64,000 nucleotides of DNA from Mucilaginibacter agri. Its GTDB lineage: Bacteria; Bacteroidota; Bacteroidia; Sphingobacteriales; Sphingobacteriaceae. The notes below the pieces were generated by a model, which was given only the letters and a program-made list of their open reading frames with translations, ran no database searches and was not told where the DNA came from. The stretch's first letter is position 1; each line of letters starts with the position of its first letter. The translations under genes were made by a program, and so were the position numbers. The DNA is taken from NCBI RefSeq assembly GCF_009928685.1, contig NZ_WWEO01000035.1, forward strand, positions 1 through 64,000, given 5' to 3'. Positions 1 through 7,802 of this stretch are shown here, in pieces.

Positions 1-104
1 TAACAAAAACGGATATACAGAGAGCCAGTAAGGTCAGATCAACAAAGGGTTTGCTTATTCATGTTTTTGGTAAAATTGCTGCCGCTTTTATTTATCTTGT
101 CTTT
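1..104 (+). other. Open frame in phase with the downstream AraC-type gene, ending at TAA 105-107
   Basis: From position 3 to 104 this frame is open. It encodes a basic stretch followed by a hydrophobic helix ending in AAAFIYLVF, then meets TAA at 105-107. The same frame continues without another stop into the AraC-type gene. It is either the 3' end of an unrelated upstream gene, or the N-terminal membrane part of the AraC-type regulator cut by an in-frame stop. The window edge prevents a decision. A second short frame ends at TAA 29-31 and could equally be the upstream gene's tail. Confidence 0.3.
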
Positions 105-146
105 TAACCCTTGATTCGCATACGTAATATTTTTCGGCCGGCGGAT

Positions 147-1094
147 ATGTATCGCCCGTACGACTGGCTAAATTTTATGCCTTTTGTTATCGTTATATTG
201 GTACTCACCAATATAAGCCTGCGCGACCCCGGTGCTATCCAACGGGCACTTGCCGATAGCTCTATAAATTGGTTTGTTGACTCGTCGCAAGCGGGTTGGT
301 ATTATGGGCTATCTATTGCCAAATCGGTATTGTGGCTATTTTACACCTTTTTGCAAAGCATGTGCATTATCAATTTCGAGCGCCGCAGGCATGCTACACC
401 ATCGCGTTATAATTACAGGTTAATTAACTGGTTAAAAATATTCAACATCACACTTATCGTTTTATTTAGCTCGCTGTTAATTCAACGCTTTATAGATATT
501 ACCTTCATCAGCCTGGATTTTGTGAGCGATACCACCATGTCGTTTATCTTGTTGCTTACACTGGGTTTCCTGGTTGCTAATCCTCATATTCTGTATAGTT
601 TAGAACATGTTGGCCTAAACTTAACCATCGAACCACATGCCGAAACAGAATATGTTTATCCAAAGATTGCCAAGCAACCTAAAAACGAGGAAGAAAAGAT
701 AATTCTTGTAAAGCAACTGTTCACCACAAAAAAGAAGGAAGAATACCTGTTAATATTAGACGATGTGCTGACTCAAAGCCGCCCTTACCTTAATAAAGGG
801 ATAACAGTTAAAGACCTCTCAGAACTAACCGGCATACCTGCGCATCATTTATCCAGTTTGATAAGCAGTGAGTTTAATCTGCATTTTCAAGACTTTATTA
901 ATCTGCGAAGGATTGAATACCTGAAAAGCAACATCAATGACATCGGCTGGCGACAATTAACCCTCGAAGGTATTTGCTGGGAAATTGGGTTTACTTCACG
1001 TACTACCTTCTTTCGTGCTTTCATTAAATTTACCGGGCTATCGCCATCGGAGTATTTTAACAATCTAAAAAAAAACCGTCCGAAGGCCTCATGA
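147..1094 (+). CDS. AraC-family regulator with N-terminal membrane helices
   Basis: Predicted membrane-bound transcription factor. The N-terminal half has about four hydrophobic segments (around WLNFMPFVIVILVL, the YYGLSIAKSVLWLFYTFL region, the ITLIVLFSSLLI region and SFILLLTLGFLV). The last 100 residues form an AraC-type double helix-turn-helix with the familiar second-helix signature GFTSRTTFFRAFIKFTGLSP. Bacteroidota relatives usually carry about seven N-terminal helices, so this one looks short. ATG 147 is used; TTG 111 would add 12 residues. The frame is also open upstream of an in-frame TAA (105-107), so a damaged longer gene is possible. Ligand and targets are not visible. It is separated from the next gene by about 500 bases. 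Confidence 0.8.
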   Translation: MYRPYDWLNFMPFVIVILVLTNISLRDPGAIQRALADSSINWFVDSSQAGWYYGLSIAKSVLWLFYTFLQSMCIINFERRRHATPSRYNYRLINWLKIFNITLIVLFSSLLIQRFIDITFISLDFVSDTTMSFILLLTLGFLVANPHILYSLEHVGLNLTIEPHAETEYVYPKIAKQPKNEEEKIILVKQLFTTKKKEEYLLILDDVLTQSRPYLNKGITVKDLSELTGIPAHHLSSLISSEFNLHFQDFINLRRIEYLKSNINDIGWRQLTLEGICWEIGFTSRTTFFRAFIKFTGLSPSEYFNNLKKNRPKAS

Positions 1095-1167
1095 ACTGGC
1101 AAACGCCTATTCAGCCCAGATAACTATCTCGCCTCTCATAATTATTCTAACGACCGCTCTCCAATGA

Positions 1168-1196
1168 GCTGTATGATCTAAACCAGATCATACAGC
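1168..1196. terminator. Perfect 12-bp hairpin between the AraC-type gene and the minus-strand remnant
   Basis: Arms GCTGTATGATCT (1168-1179) and AGATCATACAGC (1185-1196) are perfectly complementary around a 5-nt AAACC loop. The hairpin begins one base after the stop of the minus-strand frame at 1198 and lies about 75 bases after the AraC-type stop, so it sits between convergent frames. There is no T-run on either side, so a Rho-independent terminator is only one reading. A protein-binding palindrome or mRNA 3' end stabiliser is another. Confidence 0.45.
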
Positions 1197-1197
1197 G

Positions 1198-1353
1198 TTA
1201 AGTAATGATAGATTTACCCACAAATTCTTGTCGACCCAGTGCGCTATAATCCGCGGTGAGGGATGCGCAGGTCTGCATTGTGTTCATCACCGACTCGTTC
1301 TTGTCTTTAAAATATAGTGTTGCATATTCTATAATTTGCCAAATTTTAAATGG
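1198..1353 (-). pseudogene. Possible C-terminal gene remnant, 51 codons, unrecognised
   Basis: On the minus strand an open frame of 51 codons ends at TAA (1198-1200). It reads like ordinary protein: an aromatic and charged start (WQIIEYATLYFKDKN), then a mixed segment with LTADYSALGRQEF, and a C-terminus SIIT. A TGA at 1354-1356 closes it upstream, and the DNA beyond is AT-rich with no matching frame. There is no good start codon at its 5' end, so it looks like the 3' remnant of a lost gene rather than an intact small gene. I do not recognise the family. The perfect hairpin directly after its stop is what one would expect of a former gene end. Confidence 0.3.
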
Positions 1354-1489
1354 TCATCTTTTTTGATGTTTCAAATTCTAATTTGGTACTTCAAAACTTC
1401 CAAAAAACTTCATTATTAATAAAAATCACTCAAGATTTGTATGTGCTGAGTATTAGGGGTAGATCGGCACATGTTTTTCATAAGTAGTC

Positions 1490-1520
1490 AGCCAGGCCTT
1501 TTGGCCTGGCTATTTTTTTT
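1490..1520 (+). terminator. Strong Rho-independent terminator
   Basis: AGCCAGGCC (1490-1498), TTTT loop, GGCCTGGCT (1503-1511), then A and eight T. It terminates rightward transcription 70 bases before the dehydrogenase start. No intact + strand gene immediately precedes it; the nearest is the AraC-type gene ending at 1094. Confidence 0.85.
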
Positions 1521-1590
1521 AAGCCTTAAATTTTGAAATACCAAAAGGTTTATCTTTAAGCAACGTACACCATAACAATTCAAAGTACTT

Positions 1591-2571
1591 ATGAAAATCG
1601 CCGTTTTTAGCACCCACGATTACGACAAGGTTTATTTCGAAAAACATAATACAGGCCACGAGCTAAGTTTCTTTGCATTTCCGCTTAATGAGCAAACGGT
1701 ATCGGCAACCAAAGGCTTTGATGCTATTTGCATATTTGTTAACGATACTGTGAATGAAGCGGTGCTGGATGCACTGCACCAAAATAATGTGAAATTAATA
1801 GCGTTGCGCTGCGCCGGGTTTAATAATGTGGCGATTACATATGCAACGTCGCTTAATATTCCAACAGTGAGGGTACCGCAATACGCCCCCGAGGCTGTTG
1901 CAGAACACGCATTGGCGCTTATTTTAACATTGAACAGAAAAACGCATAAGGCCTATAATCGCATTAGAGAAGGTAATTTTTCGCTCGAAGGATTAATGGG
2001 TTTCAACCTGTACCAGAAAACAGTAGCTGTAATAGGTACCGGCAAAATAGGTAAATCGTTTTGCTGCATGATGAGGGGATTGGGCTGCAAGGTTAAAGCA
2101 TACGATATAGTGGAAGACGAAGAACTTAAAGCGCTTGGGGTAACCTATCACTCTTTTGAAGATACCATTGCGGATGCAGATATTGTATCCTTGCACTGCC
2201 CTTTAATGGATAGCACAAGGCATTTGATCAATACTAAATCGCTGGAGTATTTTAAGCATGGCGCTATGCTGATTAATACCAGCAGGGGAGGGTTGATAGA
2301 AACCTGTGATGCTTTAGAAGCATTAAAAACAGGAAAGTTAGGCTACCTGGGCTTGGATGTATATGAGCAGGAGGCTAATCTGTTTTTTCACGATCACTCG
2401 GAGGATATTATTCAAGACGATCTGATTATGCGGCTTATCGGTTTCCCTAATGTGATCATCACTTCGCATCAGGGCTTTTTTACTCAAGAAGCCATGACCG
2501 AGATTGCCACAACAACTTATGAAAATATAGATGCCTTTGTTAAGAACGAGCCCTTGATAAACCGGATATAA
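1591..2571 (+). CDS. ldhA: 2-hydroxyacid dehydrogenase, D-lactate dehydrogenase-like
   Basis: NAD-dependent D-isomer-specific 2-hydroxyacid dehydrogenase of 326 residues, a full length for the LdhA branch, probably interconverting pyruvate and D-lactate in the cytoplasm. The Rossmann dinucleotide motif GTGKIG is at 149-154. The substrate-binding arginine is in NTSRGG (R232), the catalytic glutamate is in GLDVYEQE (about E259), and the catalytic histidine is in TSHQGF (H293). All the core catalytic residues are present. It starts with ATG after a strong terminator and appears to be a single-gene unit. Related hydroxyacid dehydrogenases differ in substrate, so D-lactate is the likeliest choice rather than certain. 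Confidence 0.87.
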   Translation: MKIAVFSTHDYDKVYFEKHNTGHELSFFAFPLNEQTVSATKGFDAICIFVNDTVNEAVLDALHQNNVKLIALRCAGFNNVAITYATSLNIPTVRVPQYAPEAVAEHALALILTLNRKTHKAYNRIREGNFSLEGLMGFNLYQKTVAVIGTGKIGKSFCCMMRGLGCKVKAYDIVEDEELKALGVTYHSFEDTIADADIVSLHCPLMDSTRHLINTKSLEYFKHGAMLINTSRGGLIETCDALEALKTGKLGYLGLDVYEQEANLFFHDHSEDIIQDDLIMRLIGFPNVIITSHQGFFTQEAMTEIATTTYENIDAFVKNEPLINRI

Positions 2572-2636
2572 GTTTTGGCTAAGGGCTGATTTAAATAAAC
2601 GATTTTTAAAGGGCTGTTTGTTGAACTTAAAATAAT

Positions 2637-2879
2637 ATGGTTATGAAGCCTAAGTATTTATTCTACATTATTTTAATGGTGATGATTCACTATGAAGTAG
2701 GCCGGCTGATAAATGCCGACGAGGAACAAGATGAAGTTAGCGAATCGAATTATGAAAAAAGCGTAAAGCTGGATAGCGATAAAAATGATAAAGACGCATT
2801 CAGATATGGGGTTGTACATAAAGTACGGCTTATTAAACGACAGGAAAACCACGCCCACAGATTTAATGTGTGGAAATAA
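2637..2879 (+). CDS. Small membrane-anchored or secreted protein, 80 aa, unknown function
   Basis: I do not recognise this protein. It has a short basic start, a hydrophobic segment (YLFYIILMVMIHY, residues 8-20), then a very acidic middle rich in D, E and S and a basic, histidine-containing C-terminus (HAHRFNVWK). This fits an N-terminal signal anchor with a soluble tail. It starts 65 bases after the dehydrogenase and is followed within 25 bases by a good terminator, which supports it as a real transcribed gene. The start could be ATG 2637 or ATG 2643. Confidence 0.6.
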   Translation: MVMKPKYLFYIILMVMIHYEVGRLINADEEQDEVSESNYEKSVKLDSDKNDKDAFRYGVVHKVRLIKRQENHAHRFNVWK

Positions 2880-2900
2880 ATATTTTCATCCTAAATCCAA

Positions 2901-2938
2901 AACAAGCCTTCGGTTTTACCCTGAGGGCTTTGTTTTTT
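2901..2938 (+). terminator. Rho-independent terminator
   Basis: AAGCCTTCGG (from 2904) pairs with CCCTGAGGGCTT, with one G-T wobble and one bulged base, around a TTTTA loop. It is followed by TG and six T. It closes the small-protein transcript before the AsmA-like gene. Confidence 0.75.
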
Positions 2939-3018
2939 AAAACTATTAATATAAATGTAAGGTTATGCCTTTAATAGCTTGTAAATAAGCATATTTAATA
3001 ATTGTAAAAGTTTGTAAC

Positions 3019-5445
3019 ATGCCACGTTGGTTAAAGATCGTATTAAAAATATTAGGCGGTATTATTGCGCTTGTCATCGTTCTTTTGCTGGCAGTTACCA
3101 TTTATATTAATAGCAATAAGGCAAAGTTGCTGGCCAAACTTAATACAAAGCTTAACGAAAAGATAGACGGTTCACTTTCTATTGGCGATATATCCATCTC
3201 GTTGTTTAAAAACTTTCCTCATGCATCCTTATCGCTGGACAATGTATTGGTTCGCGATAAAAAATGGATGGAGCATCACCATACCTTGTTAGATGCTAAA
3301 GACATGGATGTAGTTGTAGATGCCGGCCAACTTTTGTCGGGCACGATTAGCATAGACCATATCGATATCAGCAACTCGGCAATCTATATCTATTCCGATT
3401 CAACTGGATATAGCAATACATCCATTTTTAAGAAGAGCAATAAACCTAAAACGCCATCTGGCAAAAGCAGTCTGGAAGCAGAGTTGTCTAACATTAACCT
3501 CAACAACGTAAGCCTCACGATAGATAATCAAAAGGGTAAAAAGCTTTTTAAATTTGATGTAAACCAATTAAAAGGGAAAATGGATTTTCCCGACTCGGGG
3601 TGGACGGCTAAGGCTTATTTAAAAGTAACGGCCCGAAGCCTGGCTTTTAAAACGGTACACGGCAGTTTTATTAAAGATAAAGTAATAGAGGGCGATCTGG
3701 TAGCGGGCTCGAACCATACCACCGGTAAAATCAATGTAACTTCGAAAAACTTCAATATCGGAGGTGATGTATTTAAACTTGATGCATTGTTTGCCCCAGC
3801 TAAGGTTTCAAAAAATTTTACATTCCATTTGGTTGCCGACAAAATTCTATGGAAAAGTGCAGCTTCGCTGGTATCGCCTAACATCTCTAAAACACTTTAT
3901 AAGTTTAACCTGGATAAGCCTATTTCGGTTAACGCCCTGATATCTGGCAACTTTAGTGGCGGCGACCCTCTGCTGTACATTACCACCGTTGTAAGAAATA
4001 ACACCTTAACCATACCCGGTGCAGTTATTAACGACTGTAATTTTGATGGTATGTTTACCAATAATTACGTTAAGGGGCAAGAACTGGGCGACGAAAACTC
4101 CATCATCAATTTATACCGTTTGGAAGGCAGATTTAGTAATGTGCCATTTAAAATTGATACCGCCAGCGTTATTAATCTTACTACGCCGATTGCGCAAGGT
4201 AATTTTCATGCAAGATTCCCGCTTACGGATCTAAACCAAACCTTTGCCAGGGTTATTAAATTTAACGAAGGCTCAGCCGATGTAAGCATGCGATTTAAAG
4301 CCGATGTGGTTGCGTTACAAATTAACAAGCCCTACGTTGCCGGCTACATTAACCTCAATAACGCTAACTTTAATTATATACCCCGTGACCTCAATTTAAA
4401 GAACACCTCGCTATCCCTGCATGTAAATAATGGTAACCTGGTTATCAATAACATCAGGGTTCAAAGCGGGCGCAGCGTGGTGCAAATGGAGGGTAGGGTT
4501 AATAACTTTTTGAACCTGTATTATAACGCGCCCGAAAAGCTGATCGTAAACTGGGATATCAACAGCCCACAGCTGCACCTCGCCGAATTTTTGGGCTATT
4601 TAAACAGGCGCAAATCTGCACCGGTTAAACCTGCACCAAAAGGAAGCACGGCAGCTACCGTAGATAAAGTGAATACTATTCTTGATAAATCGCATGCCGA
4701 ACTGCACATGCATGTAGGCAAGGTTTTTTATAAAAAGTTTTTAGCCACCAATGCCAACGCCGATCTGCTGCTGTCTGAAGATGGCATCGAAATGAAAAAC
4801 ATTACTGTTAACCACGCAGGAGGGGCGCTGGCCATACGTGGCCGAATCCTGCAGGATAATGTGTCGAACCGGTTTAGTATAAGCACTGTGGTAAGGCACG
4901 TGGATATTCACGAGTTTTTTTACGCTTTCGATAATTTTGGCTTAACTGCGCCAACCTATAAAAATTTGAAAGGGTATTTATCTGCAAAGGCAATGGTAAA
5001 CGGGAAATTTGACGGTAAAGGAGGAATAGCGCAAAAGTCTATGACAGGGAACGTGTTACTAAATTTAACGGATGGTGCCCTTATTGATTTTAACCCGTTG
5101 AAAACAATAGGTAAGATTGCCTTTCCATTCAGAGACCTTAATAATATAGAGATCCCGAATCTTGATGGAGATTTTGATATTAATGGAGATAAAATAACTA
5201 TTAAACCGATGCAGATTTCGTCGAGCGTAATTAATGCCGACGTTGAGGGGGTGTATAGCCTTGGTCGCGGTACAAATGTGGCGATCGATGTGCCACTACG
5301 GAACCCTAAAAAGGATTTATCGATTACCGATAAGGCCGAGCGGCAGAAGAAAAGATATAAAGGCATCGTGATCCACGTAAAGGCGCAGGACGATGGCACC
5401 GGCAAGGTTAAAATGAGCTGGAATAAAGACCACAAAAAAACCTAA
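3019..5445 (+). CDS. AsmA-like protein
   Basis: An 808-residue envelope protein of the AsmA/TamB-like superfamily. A single N-terminal membrane helix (about residues 7-28) is followed by a KLNTKLNEKIDGSLSIGDISIS segment typical of the AsmA start. A long beta-rich periplasmic body follows, with many short N- and D-rich strands and a conserved C-terminal part (GNVLLNLTDGALIDFNPLKTI, then the DFDINGDKITI region). Family members are thought to act as hydrophobic-groove bridges for phospholipid movement between membranes or in outer-membrane assembly. The patatin-like gene begins 56 bases downstream, so a shared lipid role is plausible but inferred. Confidence 0.82.
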   Translation: MPRWLKIVLKILGGIIALVIVLLLAVTIYINSNKAKLLAKLNTKLNEKIDGSLSIGDISISLFKNFPHASLSLDNVLVRDKKWMEHHHTLLDAKDMDVVVDAGQLLSGTISIDHIDISNSAIYIYSDSTGYSNTSIFKKSNKPKTPSGKSSLEAELSNINLNNVSLTIDNQKGKKLFKFDVNQLKGKMDFPDSGWTAKAYLKVTARSLAFKTVHGSFIKDKVIEGDLVAGSNHTTGKINVTSKNFNIGGDVFKLDALFAPAKVSKNFTFHLVADKILWKSAASLVSPNISKTLYKFNLDKPISVNALISGNFSGGDPLLYITTVVRNNTLTIPGAVINDCNFDGMFTNNYVKGQELGDENSIINLYRLEGRFSNVPFKIDTASVINLTTPIAQGNFHARFPLTDLNQTFARVIKFNEGSADVSMRFKADVVALQINKPYVAGYINLNNANFNYIPRDLNLKNTSLSLHVNNGNLVINNIRVQSGRSVVQMEGRVNNFLNLYYNAPEKLIVNWDINSPQLHLAEFLGYLNRRKSAPVKPAPKGSTAATVDKVNTILDKSHAELHMHVGKVFYKKFLATNANADLLLSEDGIEMKNITVNHAGGALAIRGRILQDNVSNRFSISTVVRHVDIHEFFYAFDNFGLTAPTYKNLKGYLSAKAMVNGKFDGKGGIAQKSMTGNVLLNLTDGALIDFNPLKTIGKIAFPFRDLNNIEIPNLDGDFDINGDKITIKPMQISSSVINADVEGVYSLGRGTNVAIDVPLRNPKKDLSITDKAERQKKRYKGIVIHVKAQDDGTGKVKMSWNKDHKKT

Positions 5446-5501
5446 AGTTTACGGCGTTAAATATTAAACTTTTATATTCAGACCGGGTTAAATTATTATA
5501 A

Positions 5502-6314
5502 ATGAATTCGGGTTCTGAGCAGCATAAATCTAAAACAGTAGGCTTGGCCTTATCTGGCGGTGGTATACGGGGGGTGTCGCATTTAGGCGTTATACAGGCG
5601 CTAACAGATCATGGGATTCGATTTTCCCATATCTCTGGTACAAGCGCAGGTGCTATCGGTGCTGCATTTATTGCGGCGGGTTTTGCACCGAAGGACGTAT
5701 TGAATATTATTAAAGAAACCAAGCTGCTCAAGCTGTTGCGTCCTGCCTTCGGCAGTACGGGTTTGGTTTCCATATTAAATGCCCGCTTCCTTATCGAAAA
5801 ATACATTCCACATAATTCCTTTAAAGAACTGGAAACCCGCGTAACTATTGCAGCAGTCGATCTGGGTTCGGGCAAATTGGTTTATTTTACCGAAGGCGAT
5901 CTGGATATTGCCATATTGGCTTCCTGCTGCTTGCCAGGGATCTTTAGGCCTATTGTTATTAACGACCGTATGTATGTAGACGGCGGTATCCTCAACAATT
6001 TCCCTGTTGAGCCATTGGTAGGCAACTGCGATGTGATCATTGGTTCATCGTGCAACCACCTGCCCGAGATCACGGAGATTAAATCTTTCGGCAACCTGAT
6101 AGACAGGGCAGCCATGATCGCCATAAACTCCAACCTTGGCGTGCACAAAAATCTGTGCGATTTTGTAATTGAACCACACGGCTTAGGTGGTTACGGCATA
6201 TTTGACACTGGTGCTGCCGATGAAATATTTATGATAGGCTACGAGGAAGGCTTAAAAGCTATAAAAAATAACGGGAAGCTCGCAGCCCTGGTTGCGGAGC
6301 AAAAACAGCACTAA
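5502..6314 (+). CDS. Patatin-like phospholipase family protein
   Basis: A 270-residue patatin-fold lipid acyl hydrolase. The oxyanion-hole motif GGGIRG is at 19-24, the nucleophile elbow GTSAG has Ser48, and the catalytic aspartate is in VDGGILNNFP (D160), so the Ser-Asp dyad is complete. There is no signal peptide, which suggests a cytoplasmic or membrane-surface enzyme of the RssA/YlbK-like short group. It follows the AsmA-like gene on the same strand and converges with the membrane-protein gene ending at 6346. The natural lipid substrate cannot be told from sequence. Confidence 0.85.
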   Translation: MNSGSEQHKSKTVGLALSGGGIRGVSHLGVIQALTDHGIRFSHISGTSAGAIGAAFIAAGFAPKDVLNIIKETKLLKLLRPAFGSTGLVSILNARFLIEKYIPHNSFKELETRVTIAAVDLGSGKLVYFTEGDLDIAILASCCLPGIFRPIVINDRMYVDGGILNNFPVEPLVGNCDVIIGSSCNHLPEITEIKSFGNLIDRAAMIAINSNLGVHKNLCDFVIEPHGLGGYGIFDTGAADEIFMIGYEEGLKAIKNNGKLAALVAEQKQH

Positions 6315-6345
6315 TGCAATAACGGGCTGGTCATGATATTTTTAA

Positions 6346-7023
6346 TTAAAATTTATGTCCGATTATTTTTCTAATGCTCACGAGATGCGCAAATAATGCA
6401 GTGGGAACCACAAAGGACGGCAACCAAACAAAGGGGAAATAAAACAATGCAATATTAGGCTGCTCGAAACCAAATTTTTGGATAGCGAAAGGAGCAGATA
6501 ACACAGCAGTTACCACAATATTGCCAAGCAATATTAAACAAGCAATATTCCAGGCTAATAAGATTTTTGGGCTTAGCGACTTTTTAATATAACCGAAGTA
6601 ATAAATAGCTGGCGCCGTGATTCCTGCGAGGATGTCGAAGTTTCTTCCGGCAAAAGTCATCACCTCTGGTACTGCTTTGTGCAGATATAGCCAGTACAGG
6701 GTTAGTTCAACCGGTATACGTACCAGGTGTAGCAGGGTAAGCGTTTGAGGAGCAAAGCTATCTATAAATCTCCGGCCTGCTTTTGTAATAAATAATACCA
6801 CGATCAGCAAAACGGGAGGTATTAATAGCAGAGTAAATCTTGGCGGCGTACCCGAGCTGTTTTTGTAAAATCCGGAGAGGCTTACTATCGTTTGTAATGC
6901 CAACCACAACAGTGTTACTATTATTAATGGCTTAGCATAATTACTTGCTTTATAAAATAAGGCTACAGTAAGTAGAGTGGTAATTACAAATGTGGCGGGG
7001 ATGTAAATGGGTAAAGTTTCCAT
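6346..7023 (-). CDS. Multi-pass membrane protein, unknown function
   Basis: A 225-residue protein with about six or seven hydrophobic helices (near residues 8-25, 31-50, 65-80, 118-135 weakly, 138-150, 158-180 and 195-215) and few charged loops. No catalytic motif or transporter signature is recognised. It lies 80 bases downstream of the Crp/Fnr-type regulator on the same strand, with an FNR-shaped palindrome in the gap. It is therefore likely co-transcribed with that regulator or controlled by it. Bacteroidota often pair this kind of small membrane protein with a Crp-type regulator. Confidence 0.65.
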   Translation of the reverse strand: METLPIYIPATFVITTLLTVALFYKASNYAKPLIIVTLLWLALQTIVSLSGFYKNSSGTPPRFTLLLIPPVLLIVVLFITKAGRRFIDSFAPQTLTLLHLVRIPVELTLYWLYLHKAVPEVMTFAGRNFDILAGITAPAIYYFGYIKKSLSPKILLAWNIACLILLGNIVVTAVLSAPFAIQKFGFEQPNIALFYFPFVWLPSFVVPTALFAHLVSIRKIIGHKF

Positions 7024-7075
7024 TGTCTGTGTTGATTTGATATGACAAAGGACGGCAATCGGTTATAGCAGCATC

Positions 7076-7089
7076 TTGCCAAATGGCAA
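7076..7089. promoter_or_regulatory. FNR/CRP-shaped palindrome
   Basis: TTGCC-AAAT-GGCAA has the TTGnn-N4-nnCAA geometry typical of Crp/Fnr-family half-sites. It lies between the Crp/Fnr-type gene (stop at 7104) and the membrane-protein start (7023), so autoregulation or control of the membrane gene is plausible. It could alternatively be a short RNA hairpin; the stem is 6-7 bp (7075-7090). Confidence 0.4.
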
Positions 7090-7103
7090 GAAAGAATTAC
7101 GTG

Positions 7104-7685
7104 TTATTTCTTTGACATTGCTGCGCGAATGCGGCTTAGAGAAGTATCCGTAATACCGAGGTACGAGGCGATATGTTTTAAAGGCGCATGCTGCAAAATC
7201 TCGGGGTTTGATTTTAATAAAGAGAGATAACGTTCTTCGGCGGTTTCGGTAATGGCAGAGAGCATTCTGTTTTTGAACGACGCGAAGCTATTTACCAGCA
7301 CAGACCGACCAAACTCCCGAAACTCGGGCAGCGTGTGAAAGAGTTCGTTAAGTTGTTTAAAGGTGATAAACCAGCCTTCGCAATCCGTTAGGGCTTGGAT
7401 GTTTTCTTTAGAACGGGTACGGTTAAAAAATGAAGCTACCTCAAAAACCATTTGCCCGGGTACGTAAAAGGTGGTAGTAACTTCTTCGCCCGCGGTGTTT
7501 TGGGCAAAAGCGCGCATGTAGCCCTGCTCCAGGAAAAGGTATTCGTCGCAAATTTTACCTGCCGTAAGCAGGTATTGGTTTTTTAAGAGTTGCTTATGCT
7601 CAAACTGATCTGCGATGGTGTTAGCCGTCGACAAGGAAACCAGGTTGGTACTATGAAAAAGTTGAGCCAATGCCTCTCTGTTCAT
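7104..7685 (-). CDS. Crp/Fnr-family transcriptional regulator
   Basis: A 193-residue regulator with an N-terminal cyclic-nucleotide-binding-like beta barrel (YLFLEQGYMRAF then the TTTFYVPGQMVFE region) and a C-terminal winged helix (HIASYLGITDTSLSRIRAAM). There is no N-terminal cysteine cluster of the Fnr type. The phosphate-cassette residues of true cAMP binders are not evident, so the ligand is unknown. The length and the LGITDTSLSRIR helix are typical of the abundant short Bacteroidota Crp/Fnr proteins. It is probably the first gene of a two-gene unit with the membrane protein downstream. Confidence 0.85.
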   Translation of the reverse strand: MNREALAQLFHSTNLVSLSTANTIADQFEHKQLLKNQYLLTAGKICDEYLFLEQGYMRAFAQNTAGEEVTTTFYVPGQMVFEVASFFNRTRSKENIQALTDCEGWFITFKQLNELFHTLPEFREFGRSVLVNSFASFKNRMLSAITETAEERYLSLLKSNPEILQHAPLKHIASYLGITDTSLSRIRAAMSKK

Positions 7686-7758
7686 ATAACTAATTTATGA
7701 AATAAAAGTCTGCGGGCAGCTGGCCTCATGCTTAGTATTACCGCTATTAGGTCATAGC

Positions 7759-7794
7759 AAAAGAGGCCGTCTCACCATTTTGGGGGGCGGCCTC
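7759..7794 (-). terminator. Terminator after the HD-Pnk gene
   Basis: On the minus strand GAGGCCG (from 7794) and CGGCCTC (to 7763) form the outer stem. It extends with wobble pairs through a G/C-rich inner part (CCCCCC against GGTGAGA), and four T follow (7762-7759). It lies just after the stop of the HD-Pnk gene at 7803. Confidence 0.65.
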
Positions 7795-7802
7795 CTCCTG
7801 AT

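Larger units (their letters stand above)
1095..1590. other. Intergenic region with hairpin, possible gene remnant and orphan terminator
   Basis: This gap of roughly 500 bases holds a perfect 12-bp hairpin (1168-1196), a protein-like minus-strand frame (1198-1353) and a strong + strand terminator hairpin with a T-run (1490-1520). No complete gene was recognised between the AraC-type gene and the dehydrogenase. The T-run on the + strand means something transcribed rightwards ends at about 1520, perhaps a small RNA or read-through from the AraC-type gene. Confidence 0.5.

Noticed and set aside
4956-5435. 159-codon open frame on the minus strand
   Set aside because: It overlaps the conserved C-terminal part of the AsmA-like gene and shows no domain-like pattern.
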